Assembly: GCA_938002085.1 (NCBI GenBank)
Contig: CALLAT010000023.1
Location: 1 to 56,176, forward strand
Length of the DNA: 56,176 nucleotides
Direction: 5' to 3'
Origin: an uncultured Pseudanabaenaceae cyanobacterium
Lineage (GTDB): Bacteria > Cyanobacteriota > Cyanobacteriia > PCC-9006 > JAAUQQ01
The translations under genes were made by a program, and so were the position numbers. The notes below the pieces were generated by a model. That model did not search any database and was not told the DNA's origin. It saw nothing but the letters and a program-made list of their open reading frames with translations. Every line of letters starts with the position of its first letter. The first letter of the stretch is position 1. This document shows, one piece after another, positions 42,860 through 52,291 of the stretch.

Positions 42860-45517
42860 CTACAGCCAATTCCCCACCATCACATAAGACGCCCAATAGA
42901 GTGGATGCCGATAAACGGGGTCTTTCAGCATTTCCAGCTGAGCCTGACGCAGCGCTTTCGCGCGCCCCATGCCTGGCTGAGAGAGCGCTGCGTAGAAGTT
43001 TTCCATCAACGCAGAAGTCCCCGCATCATTCACACTCCACAACGTCGCCAGAGTACTCCTAGCTCCAGCCTGAATTGCCAGCCCCGCCAAACCCAACATC
43101 GCCTGGCTATCCCCCGCCGCTGTTTCGCAAGCACTGAGCACCAGCAATTCAATCGCCTGCTCTTGGGAAATCGCACGGTCTTGCAGCAACTGGTCAATCT
43201 GTCTCACATTCACCGATTGATCCCAAGCCAAGAGAAAGGTGTCCTCAGGGCGAGAGCCAAACTGACCATGGGTCGCAATATGTACAATCGGCGCTTTCGT
43301 TTTGACAATGCGATCGCGCAACGCCGCCTGGGTAAAGTCCTCATCCACCAACGCAGTTGTGGATGCAATTTTTTGTTGGATATTACTAATCTCCTCTTCC
43401 ACAAAAGGCAGCGCAGAGAAACCCTGACGCGCTTGGCTCAGCCCCGCTGCCAAGACAGAAATCTCGCGATTATCCAAAGGCTGAGGTTCAAATAAATCCA
43501 AACTCGGACTCAAAACAACTTGGTAGCGCTCAACCAAAAACTGCTCGCCATCATAGAGCGCTGCCATGGGCACCCCTTGAAACACCCCATCTGGTGAAAA
43601 TACAAGGGTTTCAATCCCCTCTAGCTCCTGCTCTAAGGGGCGAATGATCCAGTCATAAAGCTTCTGGGACAGCGGCAAATAGCGACGACTACTGCGCACC
43701 ACCAGGTAGTAACGCAACTGCTTCACCAAAGATTCCACTTCCTCTTGGGGCACAGGCATCGTGAAATGCCGCATGGATTGGTCCGGCAAGTTCAGCAGAA
43801 TCTCCAGGCGATCCTTGAGAACGATGGGATAAATCACCGCAGCGGTAGGATCAATTTGTCCAATGGAAATCGACTGGCTGGAATCATCTGGCAAGCAATC
43901 AGCCCCCAGAAAATTCGTCATTTCCGAGAGGCGCAAACTGCGAGCGGCTCCCTGGGCCTGGGACAAGTAACTCTGGCTTACAGCCTGGACTTGCTGGAGT
44001 GTCTGCTGTTGATCTTGCTCCAACTGGCTGTCGACCTTGAGCAACATATCCACATAGCCCCGATAAATCGGTTCAATATCCTCACGGAAGGAAAACAGAA
44101 CGTCTGGGTTGAGAGCGACTAAATCTCCCTGCAAATCCTGGAGAGTGGCTACGGCTTCGCCACAGTTGGCGATCGCCTCTTCCCCATGACCCTGCTGCAT
44201 CTGAATTTGGCTCAGAGTCCACTGCCAGCGATAGATCATTTCCTTGGCCGAAAGTCCCTGGGCAATGAGGAGGGCTTGGCTCGCCTGCGCCTCTCCTTCC
44301 CCAAGACGATCTTGTTTGAGATAGGACTTGGCGAGATTGCCCCTCGCATAGGACTCCGCTTGGGGGTCACCCAGTGCCTGGGCCTCAGCCAAGGTCTTTT
44401 CCAACAATTCATCGACAACAGTCCAGTCCAAACTGTCACGGTCCAAGCCTTTAAGCGCCATCAGCTGAGTTGCCAACGCAATATGCTGATAGCTGGACTG
44501 GTGACTACTGGGAAGGCTGGCCAACTCAGCCTGGATTTGGGGCCACAATGGTTGAGCTGCAGCAATGTCCTTCTGCTGAACCAGTAAACTCAACTTCGCC
44601 AGCTGAATCGGGCTACGGTGCTGAGCCCCTAGCGGCAGAACAAGGGCACGATTGTAATAGGCCAAAGCCTGGTCTGGCTCTCGACTGGTTTGGGCCAAGG
44701 CCCCTAAATTCATCAACGCCTGAGCAGTCTCGCGGGTTTGGCCCAGGCGATCGCCTAACACCAATGCCGCTTCCAAACGCAGCTTGGCTTGATTTGTATC
44801 TCCTGCCAAGCGCAGCAGCTCACCCGCCTGGGTCAAGGCAGCAACCTTAAGCGGCGTCTCTGGCAAGCTCAGGAACCTAGGCTCCAATTGCTCCATTTGA
44901 TCCAGCGCACGACGATAAAAACCCAAATTGCGTAGCGCCTGGATTTGATTCAGTTGGCTACGCACCAGGCCAGACTCATCGGAACTCTCGCCATAGGCCT
45001 TTTCAGCCAGTTGCCAGCTCTCTAGGGCCAATTTAGCCTGGCCCTGCGCGAGATGGAGCTGCCCCTGGGTGTTGAGCACTTGAGCCGCAATGGCAGGCGA
45101 TTGGCTTGGGGCCAGCTGGAGGGCCTGGGCGATCGCATCCTCCGCCAACGTCCACTGACCTAAAGCTTGATAAGCCAAGGATAAATTACTCAAACTGCGG
45201 GCTTGGCCAGCCCCCTCAGATTGCTGTTCATAGCCCTGGGCCGCTTGTTGCCACAACTGGGCCGCCAGATCATAGGCCCCCGCTTGATAGGCAACATTAC
45301 CCCGCTGTTCGGCCTCGACAGGATTGCGAACCATGGCAACCTCACCGAGCAGCCCTGGCTCTACCGCGCCCCCAGGCGACATTGCCACTGCATCCTTCAG
45401 CAGAAATAAATTGGGCAGAAAACCAAGACTGAAGCCCAGCAACAAACAACAGGCCATCCAGTGATGGCGATGCTTTAACCAGCGCTTGACCGCATCTGTT
45501 AACCCGGAAAGTTTCAT
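42860..45517 (-). CDS. TPR-CHAT protein (caspase-like domain)
   Basis: An 885-residue protein with a membrane anchor or signal sequence (about 20-45, WMACCLLLGFSLGFLPNLFLL), a TPR array from about 70 to 480 (AYQAGAYDLAAQLWQQA, LSLAYQALGQWTLAEDA, LMNLGALAQTSREPDQAL) and a C-terminal CHAT domain. The peptidase dyad is intact: His750 in IVHIATHGQF and Cys797 in VLSACETAAGD. In cyanobacteria such genes are often found with filamentous-haemagglutinin genes, as here with 45644-49299. The usual role is unknown; proteolysis is proven for some CHAT proteins of other systems. Periplasmic orientation is inferred. Confidence 0.9.
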   Translation of the reverse strand: MKLSGLTDAVKRWLKHRHHWMACCLLLGFSLGFLPNLFLLKDAVAMSPGGAVEPGLLGEVAMVRNPVEAEQRGNVAYQAGAYDLAAQLWQQAAQGYEQQSEGAGQARSLSNLSLAYQALGQWTLAEDAIAQALQLAPSQSPAIAAQVLNTQGQLHLAQGQAKLALESWQLAEKAYGESSDESGLVRSQLNQIQALRNLGFYRRALDQMEQLEPRFLSLPETPLKVAALTQAGELLRLAGDTNQAKLRLEAALVLGDRLGQTRETAQALMNLGALAQTSREPDQALAYYNRALVLPLGAQHRSPIQLAKLSLLVQQKDIAAAQPLWPQIQAELASLPSSHQSSYQHIALATQLMALKGLDRDSLDWTVVDELLEKTLAEAQALGDPQAESYARGNLAKSYLKQDRLGEGEAQASQALLIAQGLSAKEMIYRWQWTLSQIQMQQGHGEEAIANCGEAVATLQDLQGDLVALNPDVLFSFREDIEPIYRGYVDMLLKVDSQLEQDQQQTLQQVQAVSQSYLSQAQGAARSLRLSEMTNFLGADCLPDDSSQSISIGQIDPTAAVIYPIVLKDRLEILLNLPDQSMRHFTMPVPQEEVESLVKQLRYYLVVRSSRRYLPLSQKLYDWIIRPLEQELEGIETLVFSPDGVFQGVPMAALYDGEQFLVERYQVVLSPSLDLFEPQPLDNREISVLAAGLSQARQGFSALPFVEEEISNIQQKIASTTALVDEDFTQAALRDRIVKTKAPIVHIATHGQFGSRPEDTFLLAWDQSVNVRQIDQLLQDRAISQEQAIELLVLSACETAAGDSQAMLGLAGLAIQAGARSTLATLWSVNDAGTSALMENFYAALSQPGMGRAKALRQAQLEMLKDPVYRHPLYWASYVMVGNWL

Positions 45518-45643
45518 AACTGAATCACATGAAAGCGCAAAAGGTATGGACTAGCACAGGCCTGATTTTCCGAACAACAATTGCCCTGGGAACGGATGGA
45601 TGCGATAGAAACAAATTAGCCAGATCACTCCCAGGCCCAGGGC

Positions 45644-46100
45644 CTAGACATCATCATGACTTTCACCAGACCCAAGAGGCATGATGCGACAAGGCTTAAC
45701 CGCTCCCATCGCAGAACCTTGACCGTCAGCCAGCAGCTGAACTGCTCCAGTAGCGGTCATCTGCCACACCGCCGCTTCTCGCAGTCTGGTTAAATCTCCC
45801 GCCTCTATAGGATTATTCCCAACTTAACTCTGCCAGTCCCCCCGTAAATTCCCCTCACCCCCCTGCACCGAGATAGCACCAGGGCAATCTAAATCTGCTA
45901 AAGATAGGCTTGAATTCATGCCTGGCAATTACCTCCATCAGCGAATTAATATCACCGCTACCAACATCCGTTTGCGTGACCAAACCACTGTTATTGAGCG
46001 TGAGTGATGCCCCTCTAAATTAGAACTCGCCTGCAGCGATTCCTTCCTGAGACTGCAGCAAAATATCACAGTCAGTTAACGTGACTTTCCATCTAATTCA
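45644..46100 (-). pseudogene. Remnant of a second haemagglutinin-type exoprotein gene
   Basis: Reading leftward, one frame gives WKVTLTDCDILLQSQEGIAA (ends at a stop, 46020-46022), then FRGASLTLNNSGLVTQTDVG and GSGDIN, typical beta-helix rungs. Another frame gives EAGDLTRLREAAVWQMTATG and AVQLLADGQGSAMGAVKPC up to a stop at 45644, matching the C-terminal WREAQAWRQNYHGEIELVAQ region of the intact gene at 46618. Stops and frame changes show decay. The flanking bases 45518-45643 show nothing. Confidence 0.75.
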
Positions 46101-46617
46101 ACCAGACTTCTAGAGCTCGAAAGTCGCAGCCATACTGGGGAAATTACAACTTAGTCACCCACCCATTTCCATACTGCCCAGCTCTCAGAAACAAAAAACA
46201 GTTTCTACTCCAAATAAGTCTGCATGTGAAGCCTACAAGACTAGCCTTCTTTGACTAATTATTTCCGGACTCGCTCTTATCGAATTATCTCATATTTCAG
46301 CTATTCTGACCTGGCAAAAAATAATTTTATCTAATGAAAACTAAGTCGACCTAGAGCAGTAAGATTCTCTCAAAGTCATTCAAGAGATATTGTTTAAGAG
46401 TTTGGCCCAACCTTCAATTCATAACTGCCCTAGCAGGATCTAGAGTTTGATTGACGTAAATAATCCCCTGGCGAGATCAGACGTAACAGCTCAAAGTATT
46501 ACTTAAACAACTTCTAAAGCTTGGCAGCCTAGCCCCTTCCACGATTAACCTCTCCGAGGTCTAGCCACGTAATCTATCTAGATGAATCAAGAATTGAGAT
46601 ATTTTCGCCCAACAAGA
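46101..46617. other. Gene-free AT-rich region
   Basis: About 520 bases between the remnant and the intact haemagglutinin gene, with short stop-ridden frames only. It could be the more decayed 5' part of the pseudogene, but I cannot align it by eye. Confidence 0.4.
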
Positions 46618-49299
46618 CTAATACAGAGACTGACAAGCCTGGGCTTTGGCTTGAGCCGGAACCAAATTTGATTGGGCAACAAGCTCAATCTCTCCATGAT
46701 AATTTTGCCGCCAAGCCTGGGCTTCACGCCAATTTGAGCTTGGAACAGGTGACTGAGTAAACAGCCCGGAAGAACCGCTGCTCCTAGAAGCTGACGCATC
46801 TCCTTCTGACTGCCCCAAGTCAGCAAGAGAAGTACTACCACCAGTGAGACTGGAAGGCATACGAGCGATCCCCCCACGACCACTCACCTTCCAATAACTG
46901 TTACCTACAACGGAGCAGCTCCAAGGCAAAGCTCTACGAGACGATGAGACTGAACCATAGAATGGCAAGATGCTCTCTAACGCGACAACGTTTTCGGCCT
47001 GGCTGTAGAGATACCGAAATGCAGAATAAGTTGGGGGAGCATTATCATCCGTATCGGGGGGAGTGGGGGTGCTCGTTGGGGTGTCCAAAGGTTCCACGAT
47101 TGAATTATTGATCGGGGACTCAATTCCTGGAAGAGCTGGACTTTGTAGTTCTGATGGATTGGATGGCGTTATAGGCAATAGAGGAATCGGTAAAAACTCA
47201 CTGTTAGCATTGCCAAGAACCACTTGAGTTGCAAATGGATCAAAACCGGTCACATCGGCCGGTAGTGATAAGTTCATCGACGTACCTTGCTCTAGCAGGA
47301 CGTCATTATTTGCGCCAATACCATTGCTCCGGAAGGCACTGGCTAACACCGTGAAATTGCCACCCGTGCCAGATGAATTCATCAAAATAGAGCTGCCATC
47401 CTGCAACACAACTTCTCCCGGCGTTGTGAAATTAACATCACCGCCAGTGTTAGTCGCTTGACTGAGAATCTCCGTATCGATAAGCGAAATCCCGATGGGA
47501 GCAACGGTGGACTGAGCCGCTAAGTTGAGGTTGCCAGTATGACCTATTCCAGTTTTTGAACTTAGCTTAATTTCACTTTCGTCAAGTTGAATCGTATTAT
47601 TCGCATTGATGTTAATATCTCCCCCTGGCTGGTCCGTATCAGTGAGGAGTAAGCCTTTCGCGATAGAGACCTGATCAGCAGAAATCGAAATGGTTCCTGC
47701 AGTACCCGTTGTCCCTGCGATTTGAGCAATGATCTGGCTTCCTTTAGGAGCATCTCCGACAATAGACAAGTCTCCGCTCAAGTCGAGCAATATATTACCT
47801 TTTTCACCCGCTGTTTCTGCCAGGATTTTACTATCACTATTGAGACTAAGATTTTGTGCTTCGAGTTCAATATTTCCTGCATCCCCCTGAAGGTTATCTC
47901 GTCCATTATCTGTTACGAAGACTCCTAGCTGGCTCCTATCATTAAGGGTCACGTCATTCTCAAAGTTGATAACGATATTTCCACCATCATTTGGTGTTCG
48001 ATTCAAAATTCGGCTATTGCCATCCAGGTTCAGACTCTGTCCTGTTAGAGCCAGTTCTCCAGCCGAGTTAACAGCATCATCTGTCATCTCCACAAGAATA
48101 AAACTACTGGTATTCAGAGCCGCATTTCCAGTCAGCCTGATACTTAAGTCACCTCCATCATCGCGGGCTCGAGACAAAATAAAACTTTGATCACTGAGAC
48201 TCAGGTTACTGGCTGTAATATCCAAATCACCCGCATCAGACATTCTGGAGTCTATCGTGATCTCACTGTTCCCACTCAGCGTCAAGCTATTTGCTAAATC
48301 AATGTCAATATTGCCAGCATCGAAGTAACTAGGATTGCTAGAGCCATTAACAATTTTTCCTGAATTACTCAAACTCAGTGAGTTCCCAATCACTTGAATG
48401 TTACTGGCATCATCTAATTGAGTGAGTGATCTCGAAAAAAGCCTAGCATTATTGATTTCAATATCATCAAAGGCAGTGACCGCATTGTAGTCAAATTCAA
48501 TATCGGGACCTAAGAAAGTTAGCCCGACAGTTTGATCGCGACCAACTGATGAGAGATGAAGGCCTCCTGGCGTGGAAATCTCAACGTTATTGAAATTAAC
48601 GGCTCCACCCACCACTGCAAACTGATGCTGAGTTTGAGGAATTGCAATACTGCCCCCTGCTGCACCATCAAAGGTGATGGTGCCTGGAGCACTGCCAAAT
48701 CGCAGAGCACCGGGTAGGCTTTCAAAATTGGAGAGCGTTAGTAGCACAGTATCGCTCGTCGCATCAAAAAGTTCACCACCAAAGTCTAAACTTTCTGCGG
48801 TGCTAAACAAGAAGTTGCCTGGATAGTCCAACTGAGCATCTCGCCCAATACGAATTCCCTGGGGGCTGAGGAAAATGACATCAGGTGAATTGACAAACAA
48901 CAGGTTATCAACCGTAAATCGACCGTCAATTTGAGCCGGCGCTGCTACGACACGAAGAAAGATACGTTCAACGCCACTGGCAGAGGACGGGATCGGCGTA
49001 GTCAGAAGAGCATTGCCATTGGGAGGAATATTGAATTCGCTAAAGCTGTGAAAGAGATTATTGCCCTGCTGACTACCGCCTGAAATGGTGCAGGGCAACG
49101 CGCCTAGGCAGCTTGGGAAAAAGATATTCCCAGGGGTGTTTCCATCTAGAACGATGTCAGCCAAGCTGGCTGATGTAGCACCAAAGAACGTCCCAAGCCC
49201 CACCAACGCCGAGACTCCCCGATTGAACCAATTAAGCCTGAGAGTCGTGCGAGCTCCCCTGTGACCCAATAATGCAATATGTGATTCTGAGACAGACAT
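46618..49299 (-). CDS. Filamentous-haemagglutinin-type (TpsA-like) exoprotein
   Basis: An 893-residue exported protein from ATG 49299. Signal region about 20-47 (ALVGLGTFFGATSASLAD), then the haemagglutination-activity/TPS domain (about 48-170: GGSQQGNNLFHSFSEFNIP, FLRVVAAPAQIDGRF, NSPDVIFLSPQGI, LDYPGNFLFSTAESLDF) and a long beta-helix with many N-S-x-I and G-G-x-I-x-I rungs up to about 660. A Pro/Thr-rich spacer (about 690-740) and a cysteine-bearing C-terminus follow. TpsA proteins cross the outer membrane through a TpsB pore; no TpsB gene lies in the window. Probably an adhesin or surface protein. Confidence 0.88.
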   Translation of the reverse strand: MSVSESHIALLGHRGARTTLRLNWFNRGVSALVGLGTFFGATSASLADIVLDGNTPGNIFFPSCLGALPCTISGGSQQGNNLFHSFSEFNIPPNGNALLTTPIPSSASGVERIFLRVVAAPAQIDGRFTVDNLLFVNSPDVIFLSPQGIRIGRDAQLDYPGNFLFSTAESLDFGGELFDATSDTVLLTLSNFESLPGALRFGSAPGTITFDGAAGGSIAIPQTQHQFAVVGGAVNFNNVEISTPGGLHLSSVGRDQTVGLTFLGPDIEFDYNAVTAFDDIEINNARLFSRSLTQLDDASNIQVIGNSLSLSNSGKIVNGSSNPSYFDAGNIDIDLANSLTLSGNSEITIDSRMSDAGDLDITASNLSLSDQSFILSRARDDGGDLSIRLTGNAALNTSSFILVEMTDDAVNSAGELALTGQSLNLDGNSRILNRTPNDGGNIVINFENDVTLNDRSQLGVFVTDNGRDNLQGDAGNIELEAQNLSLNSDSKILAETAGEKGNILLDLSGDLSIVGDAPKGSQIIAQIAGTTGTAGTISISADQVSIAKGLLLTDTDQPGGDININANNTIQLDESEIKLSSKTGIGHTGNLNLAAQSTVAPIGISLIDTEILSQATNTGGDVNFTTPGEVVLQDGSSILMNSSGTGGNFTVLASAFRSNGIGANNDVLLEQGTSMNLSLPADVTGFDPFATQVVLGNANSEFLPIPLLPITPSNPSELQSPALPGIESPINNSIVEPLDTPTSTPTPPDTDDNAPPTYSAFRYLYSQAENVVALESILPFYGSVSSSRRALPWSCSVVGNSYWKVSGRGGIARMPSSLTGGSTSLADLGQSEGDASASRSSGSSGLFTQSPVPSSNWREAQAWRQNYHGEIELVAQSNLVPAQAKAQACQSLY

Positions 49300-49533
49300 G
49301 GGGAGAATCGCTTAAATCTTTTATCTGTAACTGCGTATCCACCCTTAATGGGATGAATCACCCAAGCAGGACTTATCAAGCTGGCAAAGACTTAACTTCA
49401 ATGATTCCCCAATCCGTATCTCTATGAACTGAGCGCATTAGCCGAGATATGATTTCAGACTCCTCTCAAAAATCCTCAATGTCCTAGGGAAACGCGATAC
49501 ACTCAAAACCGAATTTCGAAGCATTCCCAATCC

Positions 49534-49773
49534 ATGACTACCCAACCTCCCGAAGCTACTGCTCCAAGCGATCAGCCGAAGTCCAAATCGGTGTCTACCC
49601 CTGACAGCACTGCCACTGAAACAGCGGAAGAAACTTCAACGGATGAGCCTTCCTTTGGCTGGAACGACTACGCTGAGCGCCTCAATGGCCGCTTTGCCAT
49701 GCTGGGCTTTGCTGCAATCTTGATTACCCAGCTATTTACTCGCCAGGATTTTTGGTCTTGGATTGGTCTTTAG
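49534..49773 (+). CDS. High-light-inducible protein (HLIP/SCP family)
   Basis: A 79-residue protein with a Ser/Thr/Pro-rich N-terminus (1-40) and one chlorophyll a/b-binding-type helix: NDYAERLNGRFAMLGFAAIL, with the E-x-x-N-G-R-x-A-M-x-G-F signature, then WSWIGL. HLIPs sit in the thylakoid membrane, bind pigment as dimers and protect or assemble photosystems under high light. Start ATG 49534. A 16-bp minisatellite follows 23 bases after the stop. Confidence 0.9.
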   Translation: MTTQPPEATAPSDQPKSKSVSTPDSTATETAEETSTDEPSFGWNDYAERLNGRFAMLGFAAILITQLFTRQDFWSWIGL

Positions 49774-49796
49774 CCTCTATGGGCAGCAGCTATGGT

Positions 49797-49871
49797 GGCA
49801 GTCATGTTTGGGAGCAGTCATGTTTGGGAGCAGCCACGTTTGGAAGCAGCCACGTTTGGAAGCAGCCATGG
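49797..49871. repeat. 16-bp minisatellite, four copies plus a partial fifth
   Basis: Units at 49797-49812, 49813-49828, 49829-49844 and 49845-49860, each of the form AGCAGYCAYGTTTGGR, and a fifth truncated after AGCAGCCATG. Units 1-2 and 3-4 are each nearly identical, suggesting stepwise duplication. It lies between convergent genes. Confidence 0.9.
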
Positions 49872-49936
49872 TGTTCACGCAGTACCTTGGCATCCGCCTT
49901 TTCTGTATTGGAGCCAGAAGGCAGAAGCCCCTCTGT

Positions 49937-50332
49937 TTACTCCAGCAGGTTTGAGACTTCGAGCAGGTTGCCATCGGGGTCGCGAAAATAGATGGAGCAG
50001 ATGGGACCCGTTGCGCCAGTTCGATGGACCGGCCCCTCAATAAGTTGAACCTTCGCCTGACTCAGTTGCACGATGAGCTCGCTCACTGGCTTGCTGCTGA
50101 CAAAACAGAGATCCGCAGAGCCGGGCGTGGGTCGCTGGGCCTTGGGCTCAAATTCCTGGCCCGCTTGGTGCAAGTTGATTTTGCACTGACCCAAGTGCAG
50201 TGCCCAACGCTGTTCTCCTGGGGCAGAGACAAAGGCGCGGGCTTCCAGGCCCAAGACTTGCTGGTAAAAGGCAAGGGTTTTGGGAATATCTGTAACTGTA
50301 AGAACAAGGTGGTCTAAAGATGTGATGGCCAT
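49937..50332 (-). CDS. VOC superfamily (glyoxalase-fold) protein
   Basis: A 131-residue two-module VOC protein. Candidate metal ligands are in place: His8 (LDHLVLTV), a His in INLHQAG and the final Glu in DPDGNLLEVSNL. Similar to the virulence-protein/glyoxalase group whose substrates are mostly unknown; fosfomycin-type resistance is not indicated. Divergent from the YrhK-like gene. Confidence 0.82.
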   Translation of the reverse strand: MAITSLDHLVLTVTDIPKTLAFYQQVLGLEARAFVSAPGEQRWALHLGQCKINLHQAGQEFEPKAQRPTPGSADLCFVSSKPVSELIVQLSQAKVQLIEGPVHRTGATGPICSIYFRDPDGNLLEVSNLLE

Positions 50333-50374
50333 GGTCTGGAAGTGAGCTTTGATTGTTGTTGCGATCGCCCCCCG

Positions 50375-50632
50375 ATGGATCCCTCTACCCTAGAAAAACA
50401 ACCCGTCATCTCCGCTGCAACTGAAACTCAGGGGGAAGTCACAGACCCCGGAGTGTCGTTGCGCAGTGCCACCTGGGCCAGTTGGTTATTTCTAGCTGGC
50501 TCGCTGATTTTTGTTGTAGACGCAATTTTAGAGAATTTAGCCGCAGTCACCCTTGCCTCTTGTTTGCACCTCAGTGGCAGCTTACTGTTCGCCATGGGCT
50601 CCTGGTTATTGGTTCCTCGCCGCCCCCATTAA
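50375..50632 (+). CDS. Small YrhK-like membrane protein
   Basis: An 85-residue protein from ATG 50375 (an earlier in-frame start at 50342 is less likely). Two hydrophobic helices, ASWLFLAGSLIFVVDAIL and LHLSGSLLFAMGSWLLV, match the two-helix YrhK plan as I remember it. Its TAA overlaps the TAA of the convergent cobK/cbiJ gene in the four bases 50629-50632. Function unknown. Confidence 0.6.
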   Translation: MDPSTLEKQPVISAATETQGEVTDPGVSLRSATWASWLFLAGSLIFVVDAILENLAAVTLASCLHLSGSLLFAMGSWLLVPRRPH

Positions 50633-51459
50633 GCAGAACAATTGGATTGGGCAAAGGCTTGCTGGGCAAAGGCGATCGCCTCCGCCACCTCACTGGTCTG
50701 GGCCGGATAATCCACAGCAGGTCGCTGAATTAAGCAAAGCTGAACCCCTAGCTCCGCCGCGATCGCCCGCTTAATATTCTCCCCACCAGCCTTGCCTGAA
50801 CATTTTGCAATCACCTTGGTAATGCCCCATTGCTGCCACAGCGATCGCTCCAGCTCCGGCGAAATAGGAGGGCGGAGTGCAATGAGGCGATCGCTGGTAA
50901 AGCCTGCTGCCAATGCGGCATCCAAAGCGGTTTGGGACGGCAGAATGCGGGCAAAGAGGGTGCTCTGATCTTGCCAGGGCTGAAAGTTGGGCAGCATCCG
51001 ATAACCCAGAACCAACAGGACTCGCTGTCCCACCAGGTGCTCAGGCTTGAGCAGCGCCGCTAGGTTCGGGACCAAGGTGATGTTGCTCGTATGACGCTCT
51101 GGTCGCGCGGCTTCGTCTAATGCACAGGGTTGAACCGCAGCTCGCTCAAAGCGTAGATAGGGGAGCTGAGCTTGAATGGTGGCCGCGATCGCCCCAGCAG
51201 AAACCGCCGTGGCAAAGGGATGACTCGCATCAACCACACCAACAATGGCTTGGCTGCTCAGCCAACTTGCCATGCCATCTGAAGCAATGGGACCCACATG
51301 GACCTGAGCTTGGGAACAATGCTCCAAAGCCGAGGCATACATGGCACAGGCAGAAGCCGTCGTGACAGTAACCACAAAGGGAATCATCCGCCCTGCCAAA
51401 GCATTTGCCAGCAGCACACTCTCCTGAGTGCCGCCAATGAGCCAAACTTTAGGCGTCAT
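50629..51459 (-). CDS. cobK: Precorrin-6A/cobalt-precorrin-6A reductase
   Basis: A 276-residue enzyme from ATG 51459 (TTG 51471 possible). N-terminal VWLIGGTQESVLLANAL for NAD(P)H binding, VGVVDASHPFATAVSAGA, YLRFERAAVQP, LLVLGYRMLP, RILPSQTALDAALAAGF and the final IAKCSGKAGGENIKRAIAAELGV are all CobK/CbiJ hallmarks. It reduces precorrin-6A in corrin ring synthesis; whether the substrate carries cobalt is not readable. No other cobalamin gene and no cobalamin riboswitch are seen nearby. Its stop overlaps that of the convergent gene. Confidence 0.9.
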   Translation of the reverse strand: MTPKVWLIGGTQESVLLANALAGRMIPFVVTVTTASACAMYASALEHCSQAQVHVGPIASDGMASWLSSQAIVGVVDASHPFATAVSAGAIAATIQAQLPYLRFERAAVQPCALDEAARPERHTSNITLVPNLAALLKPEHLVGQRVLLVLGYRMLPNFQPWQDQSTLFARILPSQTALDAALAAGFTSDRLIALRPPISPELERSLWQQWGITKVIAKCSGKAGGENIKRAIAAELGVQLCLIQRPAVDYPAQTSEVAEAIAFAQQAFAQSNCSA

Positions 51460-51484
51460 ATCGTGATGCAACTACTCCTCTTGC

Positions 51485-51530
51485 CTCAACTCCCCCTCCT
51501 GGGAGGGGTTAGGGGGTGGGTCCGCCTTGC
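51485..51530. repeat. Dispersed palindromic repeat, copy 2
   Basis: CCCCTCC (51493-51499), TG, GGAGGGG (51502-51508), then a G-rich tail GGGGGTGGGTCCGCCTTG. Same plan as copy 1 at 9310-9360. Confidence 0.6.
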
Positions 51531-51577
51531 TTCTTTCCCGCTCAAAGCCTAGCGACCACTTCTAGCATTCTGATTCC

Positions 51578-52285
51578 CTAAAACTTCACCTTAAACAACC
51601 TAAACAGGTCATTACTGCGCTGCTTCACCGTCTTTCCGCCCATGGCCTTAATCAGCGCATCCCAATCCGACAGCGGGTGATCAATCACCTCAGCCCCCAT
51701 ATAAGTCTCCAGAATTTGCCAATTCTCTGCCAGGGGAGCGTCGGGATCAATCGCATCAAAAACAAAAAAGCCATCGGGCTTAAGCAACGGCTTCACCGCC
51801 GTCATCACGCTCTTCCAATAGTCCAAGGAGTAGTAGCAACTCACCCCCGTGGCAATCACCAGATCAAACTGGACATCTTCATAGTCCAGCAGGTGAGCTG
51901 GCCCTTTTTTAATGCCATTGAACAGCTTGGAATTGAGCTGCGGCCCCCGGGCCTTCAACGCATCCACCGCCACGCTGCTGATGTCCTGGCCATAGAACCG
52001 AGCATTCCAATCTCGCCAGGGATAGACCAAAAAGCTCAGCCCGCAGCCCAGGTCCAAGCAGTGCTGATTTTTCTTCGGCTTGGCCACCTCCCAAAACGGC
52101 GAAGCCACCTTGGCCTGCAATGAGCCCGCAGCCCAATCCTGGAAGACCGGCATGGCTTCCACTTCCTCAGGCAAATCAAAGGGCTTGCCCTCGTACTCCT
52201 GGTTAAAGCGCTGGGCCACTGCCGAGAGCTGTTCGGGGAGGCGATCGGCTTCGCTAAATCCATCGGGCAAATTCCAGGCGGTCAT
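51578..52285 (-). CDS. Class I SAM-dependent methyltransferase
   Basis: A 235-residue protein from ATG 52285. Motif I is CLDLGCGLSFLVYPW, followed by FYGQDISSVAVDAL, FDLVIATGVSCYYSLDYW and FFVFDAIDPDAPLAENW. The N-terminal DLPEEVEAMPVFQDWAAGSL suggests substrate recognition. Acceptor unknown. It starts 6 bases after the stop of the small membrane protein gene 52292-52474, so the two form an operon. Confidence 0.82.
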   Translation of the reverse strand: MTAWNLPDGFSEADRLPEQLSAVAQRFNQEYEGKPFDLPEEVEAMPVFQDWAAGSLQAKVASPFWEVAKPKKNQHCLDLGCGLSFLVYPWRDWNARFYGQDISSVAVDALKARGPQLNSKLFNGIKKGPAHLLDYEDVQFDLVIATGVSCYYSLDYWKSVMTAVKPLLKPDGFFVFDAIDPDAPLAENWQILETYMGAEVIDHPLSDWDALIKAMGGKTVKQRSNDLFRLFKVKF

Positions 52286-52291
52286 GGCGAT

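Noticed and set aside
51460..51577. Cobalamin riboswitch upstream of cobK
   Set aside because: The gap is only about 120 bases and is largely occupied by the dispersed palindromic repeat; no B12-box-like sequence was seen.
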